From NCBI RefSeq assembly GCF_900143545.1, contig NZ_FREV01000004.1:1-64000 (forward strand): a DNA stretch of 64,000 nucleotides, read 5' to 3'. The translations under genes were made by a program, and so were the position numbers. The DNA comes from Loktanella sp. Alg231-35. GTDB taxonomy: Bacteria > Pseudomonadota > Alphaproteobacteria > Rhodobacterales > Rhodobacteraceae. Each line of letters begins with the position of its first letter. The stretch's first letter is position 1. Below, piece after piece: positions 28,057 through 37,319 of this stretch. The notes beneath the pieces were generated by a model. That model saw only the letters and a list, made by a program, of their open reading frames with translations, did no database searches and was not told the origin of the DNA.

Positions 28057-28817
28057 TCTGCTGTCCACCCGCCATCGATCATCAGGGCTGTGCCTGTGAC
28101 CAGCGCTGACGCGTCTGAGGCCAAAAAGGCCACAGCGCCCATGATATCCTCAACCTCGCCCACGCGGCCCAGCTTGATTTTGTCTTCAATCCACGCCCGC
28201 TTGTCGGGTTGTTCAAAGGTTGGTCGGCTTAATTCGGTCAGGATGAACGTGGGGCAGATCGTGTTAACACGAATGCCCGTCTTGCCCCATTCAATCGCCA
28301 TTGCCTTGGTAAAGCCCTCGACGGCGTGTTTGCTGGCGCAATAAACCGCGCGTTCGATGCCGCCCACATGGGCCATCTGCGATGAAATATTGATCAGACT
28401 GCCCGGTTTGCCAGCCTCCAGCAGCCCTTTGGCCACCGCCTGTGTCAGAAAGTATGCGCCTTTGATGTTAAGATCGGCGACCGCGTCAAAATCATCTTCG
28501 ATGGTATCTGCAGCAGCACTATGCCGCGCGATCCCGGCAGAGTTCACAAGCACATCAAACGGGCCACTCTTCGTGATTGCCTGTTTTGCCGCCGCGACGT
28601 CGGCCACGTCGATGGGCAGAACCTGCGCGGACATGCCTGCAACGCGCATGTCATTGGCGACGGCCTCCAATACGTCCGCACGTCGCCCGGCCAGCGTCAC
28701 TTCTGCTCCCGCCTCGCCCAATGCTGCCGCACAGGCCAGCCCGATGCCTGACCCGGCCCCGGCGACCAATGCGCGCTTGCCATCCAGACGAAATGAAGGG
28801 GTTTTCGGCAGGGTCAT
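28053..28817 (-). CDS. Short-chain dehydrogenase/reductase
   Basis: 254 residues. The classical SDR cofactor motif GAGSGIGLA lies near 20-28, NSAGIA near 89-94, the catalytic Tyr and Lys are in YCASKHAVEG near 160, and the C-terminus reads ALMIDGGWTAE. It oxidises or reduces a hydroxyl/carbonyl with NAD(P). Its start meets the stop of the next NTF2-like gene by a one-base overlap and its stop overlaps the LacI start, so it is inside a tightly coupled run. Confidence 0.92.
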   Translation of the reverse strand: MTLPKTPSFRLDGKRALVAGAGSGIGLACAAALGEAGAEVTLAGRRADVLEAVANDMRVAGMSAQVLPIDVADVAAAKQAITKSGPFDVLVNSAGIARHSAAADTIEDDFDAVADLNIKGAYFLTQAVAKGLLEAGKPGSLINISSQMAHVGGIERAVYCASKHAVEGFTKAMAIEWGKTGIRVNTICPTFILTELSRPTFEQPDKRAWIEDKIKLGRVGEVEDIMGAVAFLASDASALVTGTALMIDGGWTAE

Positions 28818-29860
28818 CAGATAGCTCCAATCGGTGAAGGAATGCGGCCCGGAACCCGTGCCTTGTTGAACGCGCGTAACCGCGCAAATACATCTACGCC
28901 CAATTGCGCATAGACGTCCAACAGATCGACCAAAACCCAGTTTTCGCGGATCAGACCGTCTTCGACCCGCCAGAAATCAAGGCTACGCATTGTGATCTCT
29001 TGCCCCGCAGGTGCGATCCCCAGCCAGCCGTCGCCGGTGACAGTCATCTGCATATTTGGCCAGCCCGTCACAGCGACATAGGCCCCATCCGCAAAGAAAT
29101 GCGACGTCAGCGTGCCGCTTGTCCCGCCCCTGCGATCTGGCAGAGCGTTAAGAAACGGGATTTGATGCCAGTGGCGAAAACCTGCAAGCCCGCGCGCTGA
29201 GCCGATCCCGGCGGGGCCGTACCAGTTGACGCGCGGGTGCCAGAACGCCTCAGCCTGCATGATTTCCGGCCCGCCTTCGGAGGGATGCCGCGAAAGCTGC
29301 GTCAACATTGCGATCACATGATCGTGGCTCGCTTGGCTGTCGGCTGCGGTGTGATCTACCAAACCATCCTGTGTCATCGGTCCAGGCACACAGAACTCGC
29401 GCCCCAGGCTGGGCACCATCGGCCAGGCCTCTGCCTGCATCATCAATTCGGGTAGGTCCCAAATCCCCTGAACCTCAACAACTTTAGCGTCTTCGAAACG
29501 GTAAAATTCGTGAAACCGCATATAAGCCAGATGCCCGGTTGGCGGGATATCCATGAAGGGTGCAACGAAGCTGCCTACATATTGCCCCATGCACCCCACC
29601 CATTGCGCGCCATCGCTATCGGAGCCTTCAACGACGATTAGGTCGCGCCGCTCAAGATCAGGCATCGCCGCCAGCAAGGGCGCATAGGCGGTGTCATAAA
29701 AGGCTTGCCCCGATATCTGCCCCAAAGGATGGAACAGGCGCACCGCTGCCTCTGGTGTCAGAAGGTCAGCAAATGCACTGCGTACGCCCATTTCGGAAAA
29801 ATCCATCATCGCCCGGCGGAGCGGGGTCAGATGACGCTTAATCCCAAGGGCGTCTGGCAT
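28817..29860 (-). CDS. NTF2/SnoaL-like protein, two-domain (member 2 of 4)
   Basis: 347 residues in two NTF2-like halves: the first with FMDIPPTGHLAYMRFHEFYR, the second with GIAPAGQEITMRSLDFWRVE and ENWVLVDLLDVYAQLGVDVF. The ester-cyclase-type motif PTG followed by (M)R and an aromatic/acidic pair occurs in both. The closing ENWV-DLL-QLGVDV signature is shared with the genes at 31184 and 36282, so they are paralogs. It overlaps the HisD-like gene and the SDR gene by one base each. The substrate is unknown. Confidence 0.8.
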   Translation of the reverse strand: MPDALGIKRHLTPLRRAMMDFSEMGVRSAFADLLTPEAAVRLFHPLGQISGQAFYDTAYAPLLAAMPDLERRDLIVVEGSDSDGAQWVGCMGQYVGSFVAPFMDIPPTGHLAYMRFHEFYRFEDAKVVEVQGIWDLPELMMQAEAWPMVPSLGREFCVPGPMTQDGLVDHTAADSQASHDHVIAMLTQLSRHPSEGGPEIMQAEAFWHPRVNWYGPAGIGSARGLAGFRHWHQIPFLNALPDRRGGTSGTLTSHFFADGAYVAVTGWPNMQMTVTGDGWLGIAPAGQEITMRSLDFWRVEDGLIRENWVLVDLLDVYAQLGVDVFARLRAFNKARVPGRIPSPIGAI

Positions 29861-31170
29861 TACTCTGCGGCCTCACCGTAGGGAACGTTCTGCCCACCGT
29901 AGCGGCGGACACGCAGGTTACATTGTTCGGCATGACCGACGAAGCCTTCAAGCAGGCACAGCCGAGACCCATAAGCGCCGATCTTTGCGGCGGCCTCATC
30001 CGTCGTCACCTTCTGATAGCTGTGGGTCTTGAGGTATTTTCCAACCCAAAGACCACCCGTATATCGCCCCGCTTTCTTGGTGGGCAGCGTATGATTGGTC
30101 CCTATGACCTTGTCACCATTGGCCACGTTGGTCCGTGCACCTAGGAACAGCGCGCCATAGCAGGTCATGTTCTCTAGGAACCAATCGTCGCGGTCCGTCA
30201 TCACCTGCACATGCTCGGACGCGATATCATCAGCGACCGCCAGCATTTCGTCATAGGTGTCACACAGGATAACTTCACCGTAGTCGTCCCAACTGACCTT
30301 GGCGGTCCCTGCGGTGGGCAGGATATCCAGGATACGGTCAATCTCGGATAGTGTCCCTTCGGCCAGCTTGCGCGAATTGGTGACCAGAACAGCCGGAGAA
30401 TTGTAGCCATGCTCGGCCTGCCCCAGAAGGTCAGTCGCGCACATCTCTGCATCGACGGTTTCATCTGCGATCACCATCGTTTCTGTTGGACCGGCAAACA
30501 GGTCGATACCCACGCGGCCAAAAAGTTGCCGTTTGGCTTCGGCTACAAAGGCATTGCCCGGCCCAACCAACAGATGAACCGGGTCGATGGTTTCGGTGCC
30601 AAGGGCCATGGCCCCCACGGCCTGAATGCCGCCCAATACATAGATCTCATGCGCGCCGCCCAGATGCATCGCGGCAATCACGGCGGGGTTTGGTTCGCCG
30701 TTGAAAGGCGGGGTGCAGGCGATGATGCGGGGCACGCCTGCGACCTTGGCGGTGGCCACTGACATATGAGCAGAGGCAACCATCGGGAACTTGCCACCTG
30801 GCACATAGCAGCCCACGGATTGCACAGGGATATTCTTGTGCCCAAGGATCACGCCGGGCATCGTCTCAACCTCGATATCCAACATGCTGTCACGCTGGGC
30901 CTGTGCAAAGTTGACGACTTGTGTCTGCGCGAACTTGATATCCTCCAGATCGCGCGGGCTGACCTTGGCGATGAGCGCGTCAATCTCATCTTGGGTCAGG
31001 CGATAGCTGTCGCGATCATAGCCGTCGAATTTGTTGGCAAGCTCGCGCACGGCTGCGTCGCCACGCGTCTCAATATCCTTGAGCGTTGCCGCCACGACGG
31101 CAGCAGTCTTGGCGTCATCCTCGGCGCGATCGGCTTCGGTTTTTCCGCTTTTGAGGTGTGTGATTGTCAT
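29860..31170 (-). CDS. Histidinol dehydrogenase-family NAD-dependent dehydrogenase
   Basis: 436 residues matching HisD along its length: [66 protein letters not shown] and the [10 protein letters not shown] tail. HisD-type enzymes take a primary alcohol to an acid in two NAD-linked steps. Here it is among catabolic and transport genes with no histidine-synthesis genes, so it likely acts on another alcohol, as HpsN does on sulfopropanediol in Roseobacters. It starts 13 bases after the short NTF2-like gene. Confidence 0.85.
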   Translation of the reverse strand: MTITHLKSGKTEADRAEDDAKTAAVVAATLKDIETRGDAAVRELANKFDGYDRDSYRLTQDEIDALIAKVSPRDLEDIKFAQTQVVNFAQAQRDSMLDIEVETMPGVILGHKNIPVQSVGCYVPGGKFPMVASAHMSVATAKVAGVPRIIACTPPFNGEPNPAVIAAMHLGGAHEIYVLGGIQAVGAMALGTETIDPVHLLVGPGNAFVAEAKRQLFGRVGIDLFAGPTETMVIADETVDAEMCATDLLGQAEHGYNSPAVLVTNSRKLAEGTLSEIDRILDILPTAGTAKVSWDDYGEVILCDTYDEMLAVADDIASEHVQVMTDRDDWFLENMTCYGALFLGARTNVANGDKVIGTNHTLPTKKAGRYTGGLWVGKYLKTHSYQKVTTDEAAAKIGAYGSRLCLLEGFVGHAEQCNLRVRRYGGQNVPYGEAAE

Positions 31171-31183
31171 TGCTTTTCCTCAC

Positions 31184-31711
31184 TTAGTCCGGTCGAGGCG
31201 CGTCACGCGTGCCTCGATCATATGCTTCCCAGCCTTCACCCCTGAACAGATCAACGCCCAGCTGCGCAGCAACATGGGCGAAATCGACATTCACCCAATT
31301 GTCGACAATCTTGCCATCGACCACCTTCCAGAAATCCATATAGCGAATTTCGACACGCTTACCTGTCGGGGCGATGCCCAGAAACTCACCGGAATGCGTG
31401 GCCTCCTGCCGGCCAAAGGCCGCAGCCCATTCGCCCATGTAAAGGCGGGCCTCATCAATACAGGTTTTGTCAGAGAACGCCGCCTGAAACGGGCGCTGCC
31501 AATTGTCCTGAAATTCCCGCAGGCCGGTTTTGGTGCCACAGCCTTGATTGCCCATCCAGCGGAAATTCTCGGCAAAGAATTCGCCAATATCAGCGATCCT
31601 GTGATCATTCAGGCCATCAACCATGCTTTCGATCACAGCGCGCGTATCATCGGTCTTTGACATATCCGTGTCGCGTGTCAGAACCGCCTGTTCGGGACGT
31701 GTACCTATCAT
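31184..31711 (-). CDS. NTF2/SnoaL-like ester cyclase-type protein, single domain (member 3 of 4)
   Basis: 175 residues with one NTF2/SnoaL domain: GIAPTGKRVEIRYMDFWKVVDGKIVDNWVNVDF and then AAQLGVDLF. The motif matches the second half of the 347-residue neighbour, so the longer proteins look like tandem duplications of this form. It leads directly into the HisD-like gene. Enzymatic activity is possible (cyclase, isomerase or dehydratase) but not shown by sequence alone. Confidence 0.8.
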   Translation of the reverse strand: MIGTRPEQAVLTRDTDMSKTDDTRAVIESMVDGLNDHRIADIGEFFAENFRWMGNQGCGTKTGLREFQDNWQRPFQAAFSDKTCIDEARLYMGEWAAAFGRQEATHSGEFLGIAPTGKRVEIRYMDFWKVVDGKIVDNWVNVDFAHVAAQLGVDLFRGEGWEAYDRGTRDAPRPD

Positions 31712-31799
31712 GCGCTGTCTTCCTCCAATACTTTATTGACCAAGGCGCAGGTGCCTTGCGCAAGCTGAACGCCACATTCTTTGCGCTGAAGCATCCGCC

Positions 31800-32690
31800 T
31801 CACCCTTTGACCGCACCTGCGGTCAGGCCGCCGACAATCTGTCGTTGGAAGAACATGATCATCAGGAACAGTGGTGCCGTCACCGAGACGACCGACGACA
31901 CGGCAAACATCACGTTGCCCTTGGTCTGCGTGGTGCCAAGGAAGCTGGCCACTTTGGGGATCATCGTTTGGTTTTCCTTGGACAGCAGCATCGTCGTGAC
32001 CGCAAAGTCGTTATAAGCCAGCAGGAATGAGAACAGCCCGGTGGTAATCACACCCGGCCACATCACCGGAATGATCACATTACGGAACGCCTGAAAGCGG
32101 GTGCAGCCGTCGACCATGGCACTTTCATCTAGTTCCGCCGGGATGTTCTTGAAGAATGAATGCAGCATCCACAGCGTGAAAGGCTGATTGATCGCAACAA
32201 GCACGATGATTGTGGTCGCCGTATGCCCCCACAGGTTCCACTGGAAGAACACGGGCAGATAGCCGGACACCAACGTGATCGGTGGCATCGCCCGGAAAAT
32301 CAGCGCCGCCAACAAGAACCAGAACGCATAGCGATAGGTAGATCGCGCCAGCGCATAGCCGCCCAAAGTGCCCAGTGTCAGAGAAATCGTCACGACAAAA
32401 AAGCACACGATGATCGAGTTCCAGGCCGCGCGCCAGAACTCTTCCTGTACCCAAGCCCCGTAATATCCATCACCGGTTATGCGACCGCCGGTCTCGGCCT
32501 GCGTCAATGTTCCCCGCAGCGCATTCGCCCAATCCGCCTTGGAAAAGAAATCACCTTCAACCTTGAACGATCCCCAAAGCGTCCAAAGGAACGGAAACGC
32601 CGCAAGAAGCATCCAGATCGCCAGAATAGAGACGACCAGAAAGGTGACGGCTGGGGGTTGTCGCTTGAGTGTGCTGGACATCGTTTTCAC
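31800..32690 (-). CDS. Carbohydrate-type ABC transporter permease 2 (MalG/UgpE-like)
   Basis: 296 residues with six membrane segments and the EAA-type cytoplasmic loop AELDESAMVDGCTRFQAFRNVIIPVMWPGVITTG that docks on the ATPase. It forms the importer channel with the preceding permease; the two genes are directly adjacent without spacing. The sequence falls in the CUT1 class (sugars, glycerol-phosphate and other polyols). The substrate is not identified. Confidence 0.92.
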   Translation of the reverse strand: MKTMSSTLKRQPPAVTFLVVSILAIWMLLAAFPFLWTLWGSFKVEGDFFSKADWANALRGTLTQAETGGRITGDGYYGAWVQEEFWRAAWNSIIVCFFVVTISLTLGTLGGYALARSTYRYAFWFLLAALIFRAMPPITLVSGYLPVFFQWNLWGHTATTIIVLVAINQPFTLWMLHSFFKNIPAELDESAMVDGCTRFQAFRNVIIPVMWPGVITTGLFSFLLAYNDFAVTTMLLSKENQTMIPKVASFLGTTQTKGNVMFAVSSVVSVTAPLFLMIMFFQRQIVGGLTAGAVKG

Positions 32691-33713
32691 CTATTTCCGA
32701 TCAAAATCGCGCCATGTGCGCACAAGGACGGGCGACAGAAGGATCGCCACACCGATGATTGTCAGCACCGAGGTCGCGGCCGCCGATGAAAGCTGGCGGG
32801 TCTCTCCGCCAAGGTCGTTGAAGATGGCCCAACTGAGCGACGTGGCGTGAGCGTTGGCGGCAAAGCTGACGATGGGTTCAAACACCCGGAAGTTATCCAT
32901 CAACTGCATCAGCGCAATGAATGTCGTCAGCGGCAGCAGATGCGGAATGATTACATGCCGGATTTGCAGCCAGCGGTTGGCACCATCCACGCGCGCGGCT
33001 TCCAATGTGTCCTGGCTGACGGTCTGAAGACCGGCATAGTAGACGATGAAGGCAAAAGGCGCAGAGTGCCAGACGCCGTAAACCATCAGCATGATCCACA
33101 TCAGTGGGGTTGACGCTTTGACCGAAAGATCAGGATCGCCTGCCAATTGTTGCAGCAGTGTCCCGATTATCCCGCGGGCATCAACCATCCAGAACAAGAT
33201 CAGCGCGCCGACAAGCGGTGTGATCATCATCGGCAACAGCGAGAAAAAGATCAGCGGCCCGCGCAGCGCCTTGGTCGCGCTATTTACAGCCACGGCAATG
33301 ATAAAGCCCAGAATGATCACCAAAGGCGTGACCACAAAAGTGTAAGTCAGGGTAAAACCCATCGCCTTGTAGAATGGCAAGTTAAGCATCTGCGCGCCAA
33401 AATCGCGCCAGCTATTGGTGCCGTTCCACGTTTCGGCAACTTCCGTTGCCGCAATGTGGTTGCGGTCCAGATAGGTCTTCAGACCAGCAAACTGCCCCAA
33501 GGGCCGTTCTGCACGCAGTTCGGCAGTCGCCTCTTGGTCAATGGTTGTGGATTCCTTGCAGCCAAACAGGTCACAGGTTTCAACCGCACGGATCACCTGT
33601 TCATGCTCAACATGGAACGACTGAATGATGACCGAGATGATGGGGAAAAAGATAAACAGCATCATCGCGATGGCCGATGGAAGAACAAACCAAAAGAACG
33701 ATCTATGTTTCAT
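32691..33713 (-). CDS. Carbohydrate-type ABC transporter permease 1 (MalF/UgpA-like)
   Basis: 340 residues with six membrane segments, a large periplasmic loop (about residues 30-110, including two cysteines in CDLFGCKES) and the EAA loop DTLEAARVDGANRWLQIRHVIIPHL. The periplasmic insertion is typical of MalF-type partners. It pairs with the next permease gene. An 83-base gap with a strong palindrome separates it from the binding-protein gene. Confidence 0.92.
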   Translation of the reverse strand: MKHRSFFWFVLPSAIAMMLFIFFPIISVIIQSFHVEHEQVIRAVETCDLFGCKESTTIDQEATAELRAERPLGQFAGLKTYLDRNHIAATEVAETWNGTNSWRDFGAQMLNLPFYKAMGFTLTYTFVVTPLVIILGFIIAVAVNSATKALRGPLIFFSLLPMMITPLVGALILFWMVDARGIIGTLLQQLAGDPDLSVKASTPLMWIMLMVYGVWHSAPFAFIVYYAGLQTVSQDTLEAARVDGANRWLQIRHVIIPHLLPLTTFIALMQLMDNFRVFEPIVSFAANAHATSLSWAIFNDLGGETRQLSSAAATSVLTIIGVAILLSPVLVRTWRDFDRK

Positions 33714-33755
33714 TGTTCAATTGCCCCCGTGGCATTGCGCGATAGTGAGAAAGGT

Positions 33756-33785
33756 GATGTGAGGCAGAGATCTCTGCCCCACATC
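33756..33785 (-). terminator. Near-perfect 30-bp palindrome between binding-protein and permease genes
   Basis: The arms GATGTG-A-GGCAGAGA and TCTCTGCC-C-CACATC pair with one mismatch and almost no loop. In RNA this makes a long hairpin directly after the binding-protein stop. Without a U run it would mainly block 3' exonuclease decay or partly attenuate, raising binding protein over permease. Confidence 0.65.
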
Positions 33786-33796
33786 CGTTGGGTTCC

Positions 33797-35023
33797 TTAC
33801 TGAAGGAAGCCTTTTTCGGTTGCCGCAGCGGTGTAGGCTGCTTCGGTGTCGGCCAGTGCCTGCTCTGCGGATTCTTTGCCCAACAAGAAGTCGGACAGGT
33901 TATCGCCCAGCGCAGTGTGCAAAAGGCCCTGATAAGGCAGCATCGGGTAAGATTGTGTGCCTGCTGCGATGGCTGCAAAGACGCCATCATTGACCGGTGC
34001 AGGTGTGTAGCCTTCGATCATCCAGACGGCCTGACTCATGGTTTCGTCATTCAGGATCGCAGGGCTTGTGCCGTGCTTAAGGGCCAAGAATGTCGCCGCT
34101 GCGTCTTCGTCCGAGATGTTTTTGGCAACAGTCCAGCCGTCCCACCACAGTGTTGACGCAGGGGTTGAGCCACCACCAACAGTCAGCGGACCGGCAACAG
34201 TGATGTTTGTGTAGACCTGCTCTTCAGCGCCTTCATCATCCATCAGAACCCCCATGCGAGAGCCCCACATGTTCATCAACATCACGTTGCCCGCTTCCAT
34301 CTCAGCGCTTGTTGCGTTGGAATCGTGGGTCAGGAAGTCAGGGTTCATATATTCCGTCAGCGCCTTCATCATATTCAGCGCCGCAACACCCTGTTCGTTG
34401 TTGATCGAAGCCTCGGCAGTGCCGGGCACATAGAATTCGCCACCATGACCCAAATACATGTTCACGAATTCTTCGGCGAGGTTCCAACCCGCAGCATATG
34501 CGCCGCCCACAGGATACTCGCTGATGTCAGCTTCGCGGATCATTTCAGCCGCTTCCAGCACTTCCTCATAGGTGGTTGGCACGCCGACGCCGATCTCTTC
34601 CAGCACGTCCTTGCGATAGGCCAATGTCTGGGCGTTCGCCATAAAGGCCACCGCCATGATGTTACCATCAATGGTGATCAGCTGGTTCTTGGGGATGTCC
34701 TGACCGTATTCAGCGACCAGATCGTCCAGCGGGCGAATGACGTCTTCGTTCATCAGAGCCACGATGGAGGAATTTGCAATGATCGCACTGCTGTACTCGG
34801 CAGGGTTGCCCTGCATACCGGCCAGATTGATCTTCTGGTGATCGGCGGTCAGGTTCGCCTTGACCTCGCCACCGGTGCAAGCAGCAGCACCTTCGGCAAC
34901 TGTGTGAATGGCGGGAAATTCATTCCCGACAATGCTGACATTGCCCGGAATTTCGCATTCCGCGAATGCAGCCCCGGCGATGATTGACATAGCGCTAGTC
35001 AGCGCAACCTTCTTTAGAAACAT
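33797..35023 (-). CDS. ABC transporter extracellular substrate-binding protein (family 1)
   Basis: 408 residues from ATG 35023 after GGGAGAG, with a signal peptide (MFLKKVALTSAMSIIAGAAFA, cut before ECEIPG). Binding-protein features include MAVAFMANAQTLAYRKDVLEEIG and VMLMNMWGSRMG. It resembles CUT1 sugar or glycerol-phosphate binding proteins. A start at 35071 upstream would put the signal peptide inside the chain and is rejected. The ligand defines the inducer of the cluster but cannot be read from sequence. Confidence 0.9.
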   Translation of the reverse strand: MFLKKVALTSAMSIIAGAAFAECEIPGNVSIVGNEFPAIHTVAEGAAACTGGEVKANLTADHQKINLAGMQGNPAEYSSAIIANSSIVALMNEDVIRPLDDLVAEYGQDIPKNQLITIDGNIMAVAFMANAQTLAYRKDVLEEIGVGVPTTYEEVLEAAEMIREADISEYPVGGAYAAGWNLAEEFVNMYLGHGGEFYVPGTAEASINNEQGVAALNMMKALTEYMNPDFLTHDSNATSAEMEAGNVMLMNMWGSRMGVLMDDEGAEEQVYTNITVAGPLTVGGGSTPASTLWWDGWTVAKNISDEDAAATFLALKHGTSPAILNDETMSQAVWMIEGYTPAPVNDGVFAAIAAGTQSYPMLPYQGLLHTALGDNLSDFLLGKESAEQALADTEAAYTAAATEKGFLQ

Positions 35024-35100
35024 ATCGTCTCTCTCCCTGTTGTCCGGTGCATCTTCGAAGTCTGCACCCATTGCCCCCGCAGTCGCGGGAAAATAGGGGG

Positions 35101-36150
35101 TTACCCCCCGATGCGCGCACCTGTTGCGGAATCGAACAGATGGCAGTGCTCGTTTGACACTGAAATCGACACAGTGTCGGCGATCTCAGCGCGATAGGCT
35201 TTGTCAGCCTTCACGCTGACAAGTGCGCCGCCGATCCGGACTGACACCATGGTGGCATCGCCCAAAAGCTCCATCGTATAAATCGGGGCGTTGATGTGTC
35301 CGTTGCCTTCGGCGACAGAGGCATCTTCCGCGCGGAAGCCCAAAGTCACATGTCCGTCAGGCGCGCTTAGCCCCGTAATCTCGACATTGGGCGCCCGGAA
35401 TGTGCCGCCAGTAATCTCGCCTTCCATCAGGTTCATGGCCGGGTTGCCGATAAAGCTGGCAACAAAGGCATTGGCAGGTCTGTCATAAATCTCTGTTGGG
35501 CTGCCCACCTGCTGCACAACACCGTTTTTCATCACCACAACCCGGTCTGCGAGGGTCATGGCCTCGATCTGGTCGTGGGTGACGTAGATCGTTGTCACCG
35601 ACAGCTCATGGCTAAGGTTCTTAATCTGCGCACGGGTCGACACGCGCAGTTTTGCGTCAAGGTTCGACAGCGGCTCATCCATCAAGAACACATTGGGTTC
35701 ACGCACAATCGCGCGGGCCAAGGCAACACGCTGGCGCTGACCACCAGATAGTTCAGCCGGTTTGCGATGCAGGAAATCATCCAGTTCCACCATGGCACTT
35801 GCCCGGCGGACCTTTTCATCATGTACCGCCTGATCAATCCCGCGCACCCGGAGCGGAAAGCGGATGTTTTCATAGACGTTCATGTTGGGGTAAAGCGCAT
35901 AGCTTTGGAACACCATGGCCACATCGCGGTCCTTGGGTTCAAGGTCATTGACCCGCTCCCCATCGACCAGAATGTCGCCTTCGGTTGCGTCCTCAAGCCC
36001 GGCAATCATGCGCATCGTGGTTGTTTTGCCGCAGCCGGACGGGCCAAGCAGAACAAGAAATTCCTTGTCGGCAATGGTCAGGTCAAAGTTATCGACCCCT
36101 ACAAACGACCCCCAACGCTTGGACAAATTGCGCAGCTGAATTTCGGCCAT
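35101..36150 (-). CDS. ABC transporter ATP-binding protein (UgpC/MalK-like)
   Basis: 349 residues from ATG 36150 (MAEIQLRNLSKRWG) after GGGGGAAAT. Walker A GPSGCGKT at 36-43, signature LSGGQ at 134-138, Walker B FLMDEP at 155-160, and a C-terminal OB-type regulatory domain (HVTLGFRAED). It powers the CUT1 importer encoded downstream. It is the first gene of the leftward operon and faces the two operator palindromes, so its promoter is expected to be LacI-controlled. Confidence 0.93.
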   Translation of the reverse strand: MAEIQLRNLSKRWGSFVGVDNFDLTIADKEFLVLLGPSGCGKTTTMRMIAGLEDATEGDILVDGERVNDLEPKDRDVAMVFQSYALYPNMNVYENIRFPLRVRGIDQAVHDEKVRRASAMVELDDFLHRKPAELSGGQRQRVALARAIVREPNVFLMDEPLSNLDAKLRVSTRAQIKNLSHELSVTTIYVTHDQIEAMTLADRVVVMKNGVVQQVGSPTEIYDRPANAFVASFIGNPAMNLMEGEITGGTFRAPNVEITGLSAPDGHVTLGFRAEDASVAEGNGHINAPIYTMELLGDATMVSVRIGGALVSVKADKAYRAEIADTVSISVSNEHCHLFDSATGARIGG

Positions 36151-36179
36151 ATTTCCCCCTGACGGAATGCAGGCAATTT

Positions 36180-36195
36180 TTGCATTCGTTTGCAA
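36180..36195. promoter_or_regulatory. Predicted LacI-type operator 1
   Basis: The sequence is TTGCATTCGTTTGCAA, an inverted repeat with arms TTGCA and TGCAA around a central CG, extended by a further T/A pair on each side. It lies 30 bases upstream of the ATPase start. Arms and central CG match the general shape of LacI-family operators. The nearby LacI gene is the obvious candidate binder. Confidence 0.65.
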
Positions 36196-36234
36196 AGAGC
36201 ATAGACAATAGGCTTTTTGTTTGGCAACTTGTTT

Positions 36235-36250
36235 TTGCAATCGCATGCAA
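36235..36250. promoter_or_regulatory. Predicted LacI-type operator 2
   Basis: The sequence is TTGCAATCGCATGCAA, with the same TTGCA/TGCAA arms and central CG as operator 1, centred 55 bp from it and about 32 bases ahead of the rightward NTF2-like gene. Two sites in one divergent promoter region suggest joint control of both directions, possibly with DNA looping. Confidence 0.65.
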
Positions 36251-36281
36251 TAATTGCACGTCAGAGAGAGAAAGCGCATAG

Positions 36282-37319
36282 ATGACTTCCGATTTTCACA
36301 AGGAAAAGCAGATAGTTGCAGAGTATTATGCTCAACTTGACAGCGCGACACCGGGCGCCATTGCATCGGTACTAGAGGCCTTCACGTCCGCCGATTACAT
36401 TTGGCGCGGGTATCATCCGTTCAATGAAATGACCGCTGCCCATGACGTCGCCGAATCGTTCTGGCAGCCTCTGCGTGGCGCGCTAACATCGCTGCAGCGG
36501 CGCATGGATGTGTTCATGGCCGGCCAGAACACAATTGCCGACGAAGGCGGCGTCTGGGTTGTCTCGATGGGGCATCTGATGGGTCTTTTCGACCAGCCAT
36601 GGCTGGGCATCCCTCCGACTGGCAAGATGGCCATGTTGCGCTATTGCGAATTCCACTGCGTTGACAACGGCAAGATTTCAAAAACCGCGATGTATTTTGA
36701 TATTCCGCATCTCATGACACAGGCAGGGCTGCACCCCTTCCCTTCGCAGACAGCCGCACATCTGGTCCAACCCGGACCGATGACGCATGACGGTTTGATG
36801 TTCGCCGCCCAAGACCCTGCCAAAGGCCAAAAAACGCTGGATGTGATTGAAAAAATGATCGGCGATCTGGGGCAATGGAACAGCGGCCTTAGCCTTGTCG
36901 AAGAGTTGCGGCGCACCTGGGCGGAAGACATGATCTGGTGGGGGCCCGAGGGGATTGGTGCGACCTACACCATCGAACGCTATGCCAAACAGCACTCCGG
37001 GCCATTCCGCGCGAGCTTGACTGATCGGTCCAAAACCAAACACGTAGCCCGCCTTGCAGAAGGCAATTTTGGCGGGTTCTTCGGATGGCCAAATTTCACG
37101 GCAACACCATCGGGCGGCTTCATGGGCATGTCGGCCAGCAACACCCCCGGAGAGTTCCGCGTGATCGACATTTATCGACGCGATGGCGACAAACTGGTGG
37201 AAAACTGGGTCTTCATTGATCTGCTGCACTTCTGGAAAATGCAGGGCGTCGATGTACTGGCCCGCACCACCGGATTTGGTGCAGGCGGTGAGAGCGGTGC
37301 GCAGGGAGGTGTGAAATGA
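36282..37319 (+). CDS. NTF2/SnoaL-like protein, two-domain (member 4 of 4)
   Basis: 345 residues in two NTF2-like halves: WLGIPPTGKMAMLRYCEFHCVDNGKI in the first, and GEFRVIDIYRRDGDKLVENWVFIDLLHFWKMQGVDVL in the second. It is a paralog of the minus-strand members at 28817 and 31184 and is read in the opposite direction from the shared operator region. It overlaps the amidohydrolase gene by four bases (ATGA). AGAGAGAAAG upstream of ATG 36282 serves as a ribosome site. Confidence 0.82.
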   Translation: MTSDFHKEKQIVAEYYAQLDSATPGAIASVLEAFTSADYIWRGYHPFNEMTAAHDVAESFWQPLRGALTSLQRRMDVFMAGQNTIADEGGVWVVSMGHLMGLFDQPWLGIPPTGKMAMLRYCEFHCVDNGKISKTAMYFDIPHLMTQAGLHPFPSQTAAHLVQPGPMTHDGLMFAAQDPAKGQKTLDVIEKMIGDLGQWNSGLSLVEELRRTWAEDMIWWGPEGIGATYTIERYAKQHSGPFRASLTDRSKTKHVARLAEGNFGGFFGWPNFTATPSGGFMGMSASNTPGEFRVIDIYRRDGDKLVENWVFIDLLHFWKMQGVDVLARTTGFGAGGESGAQGGVK

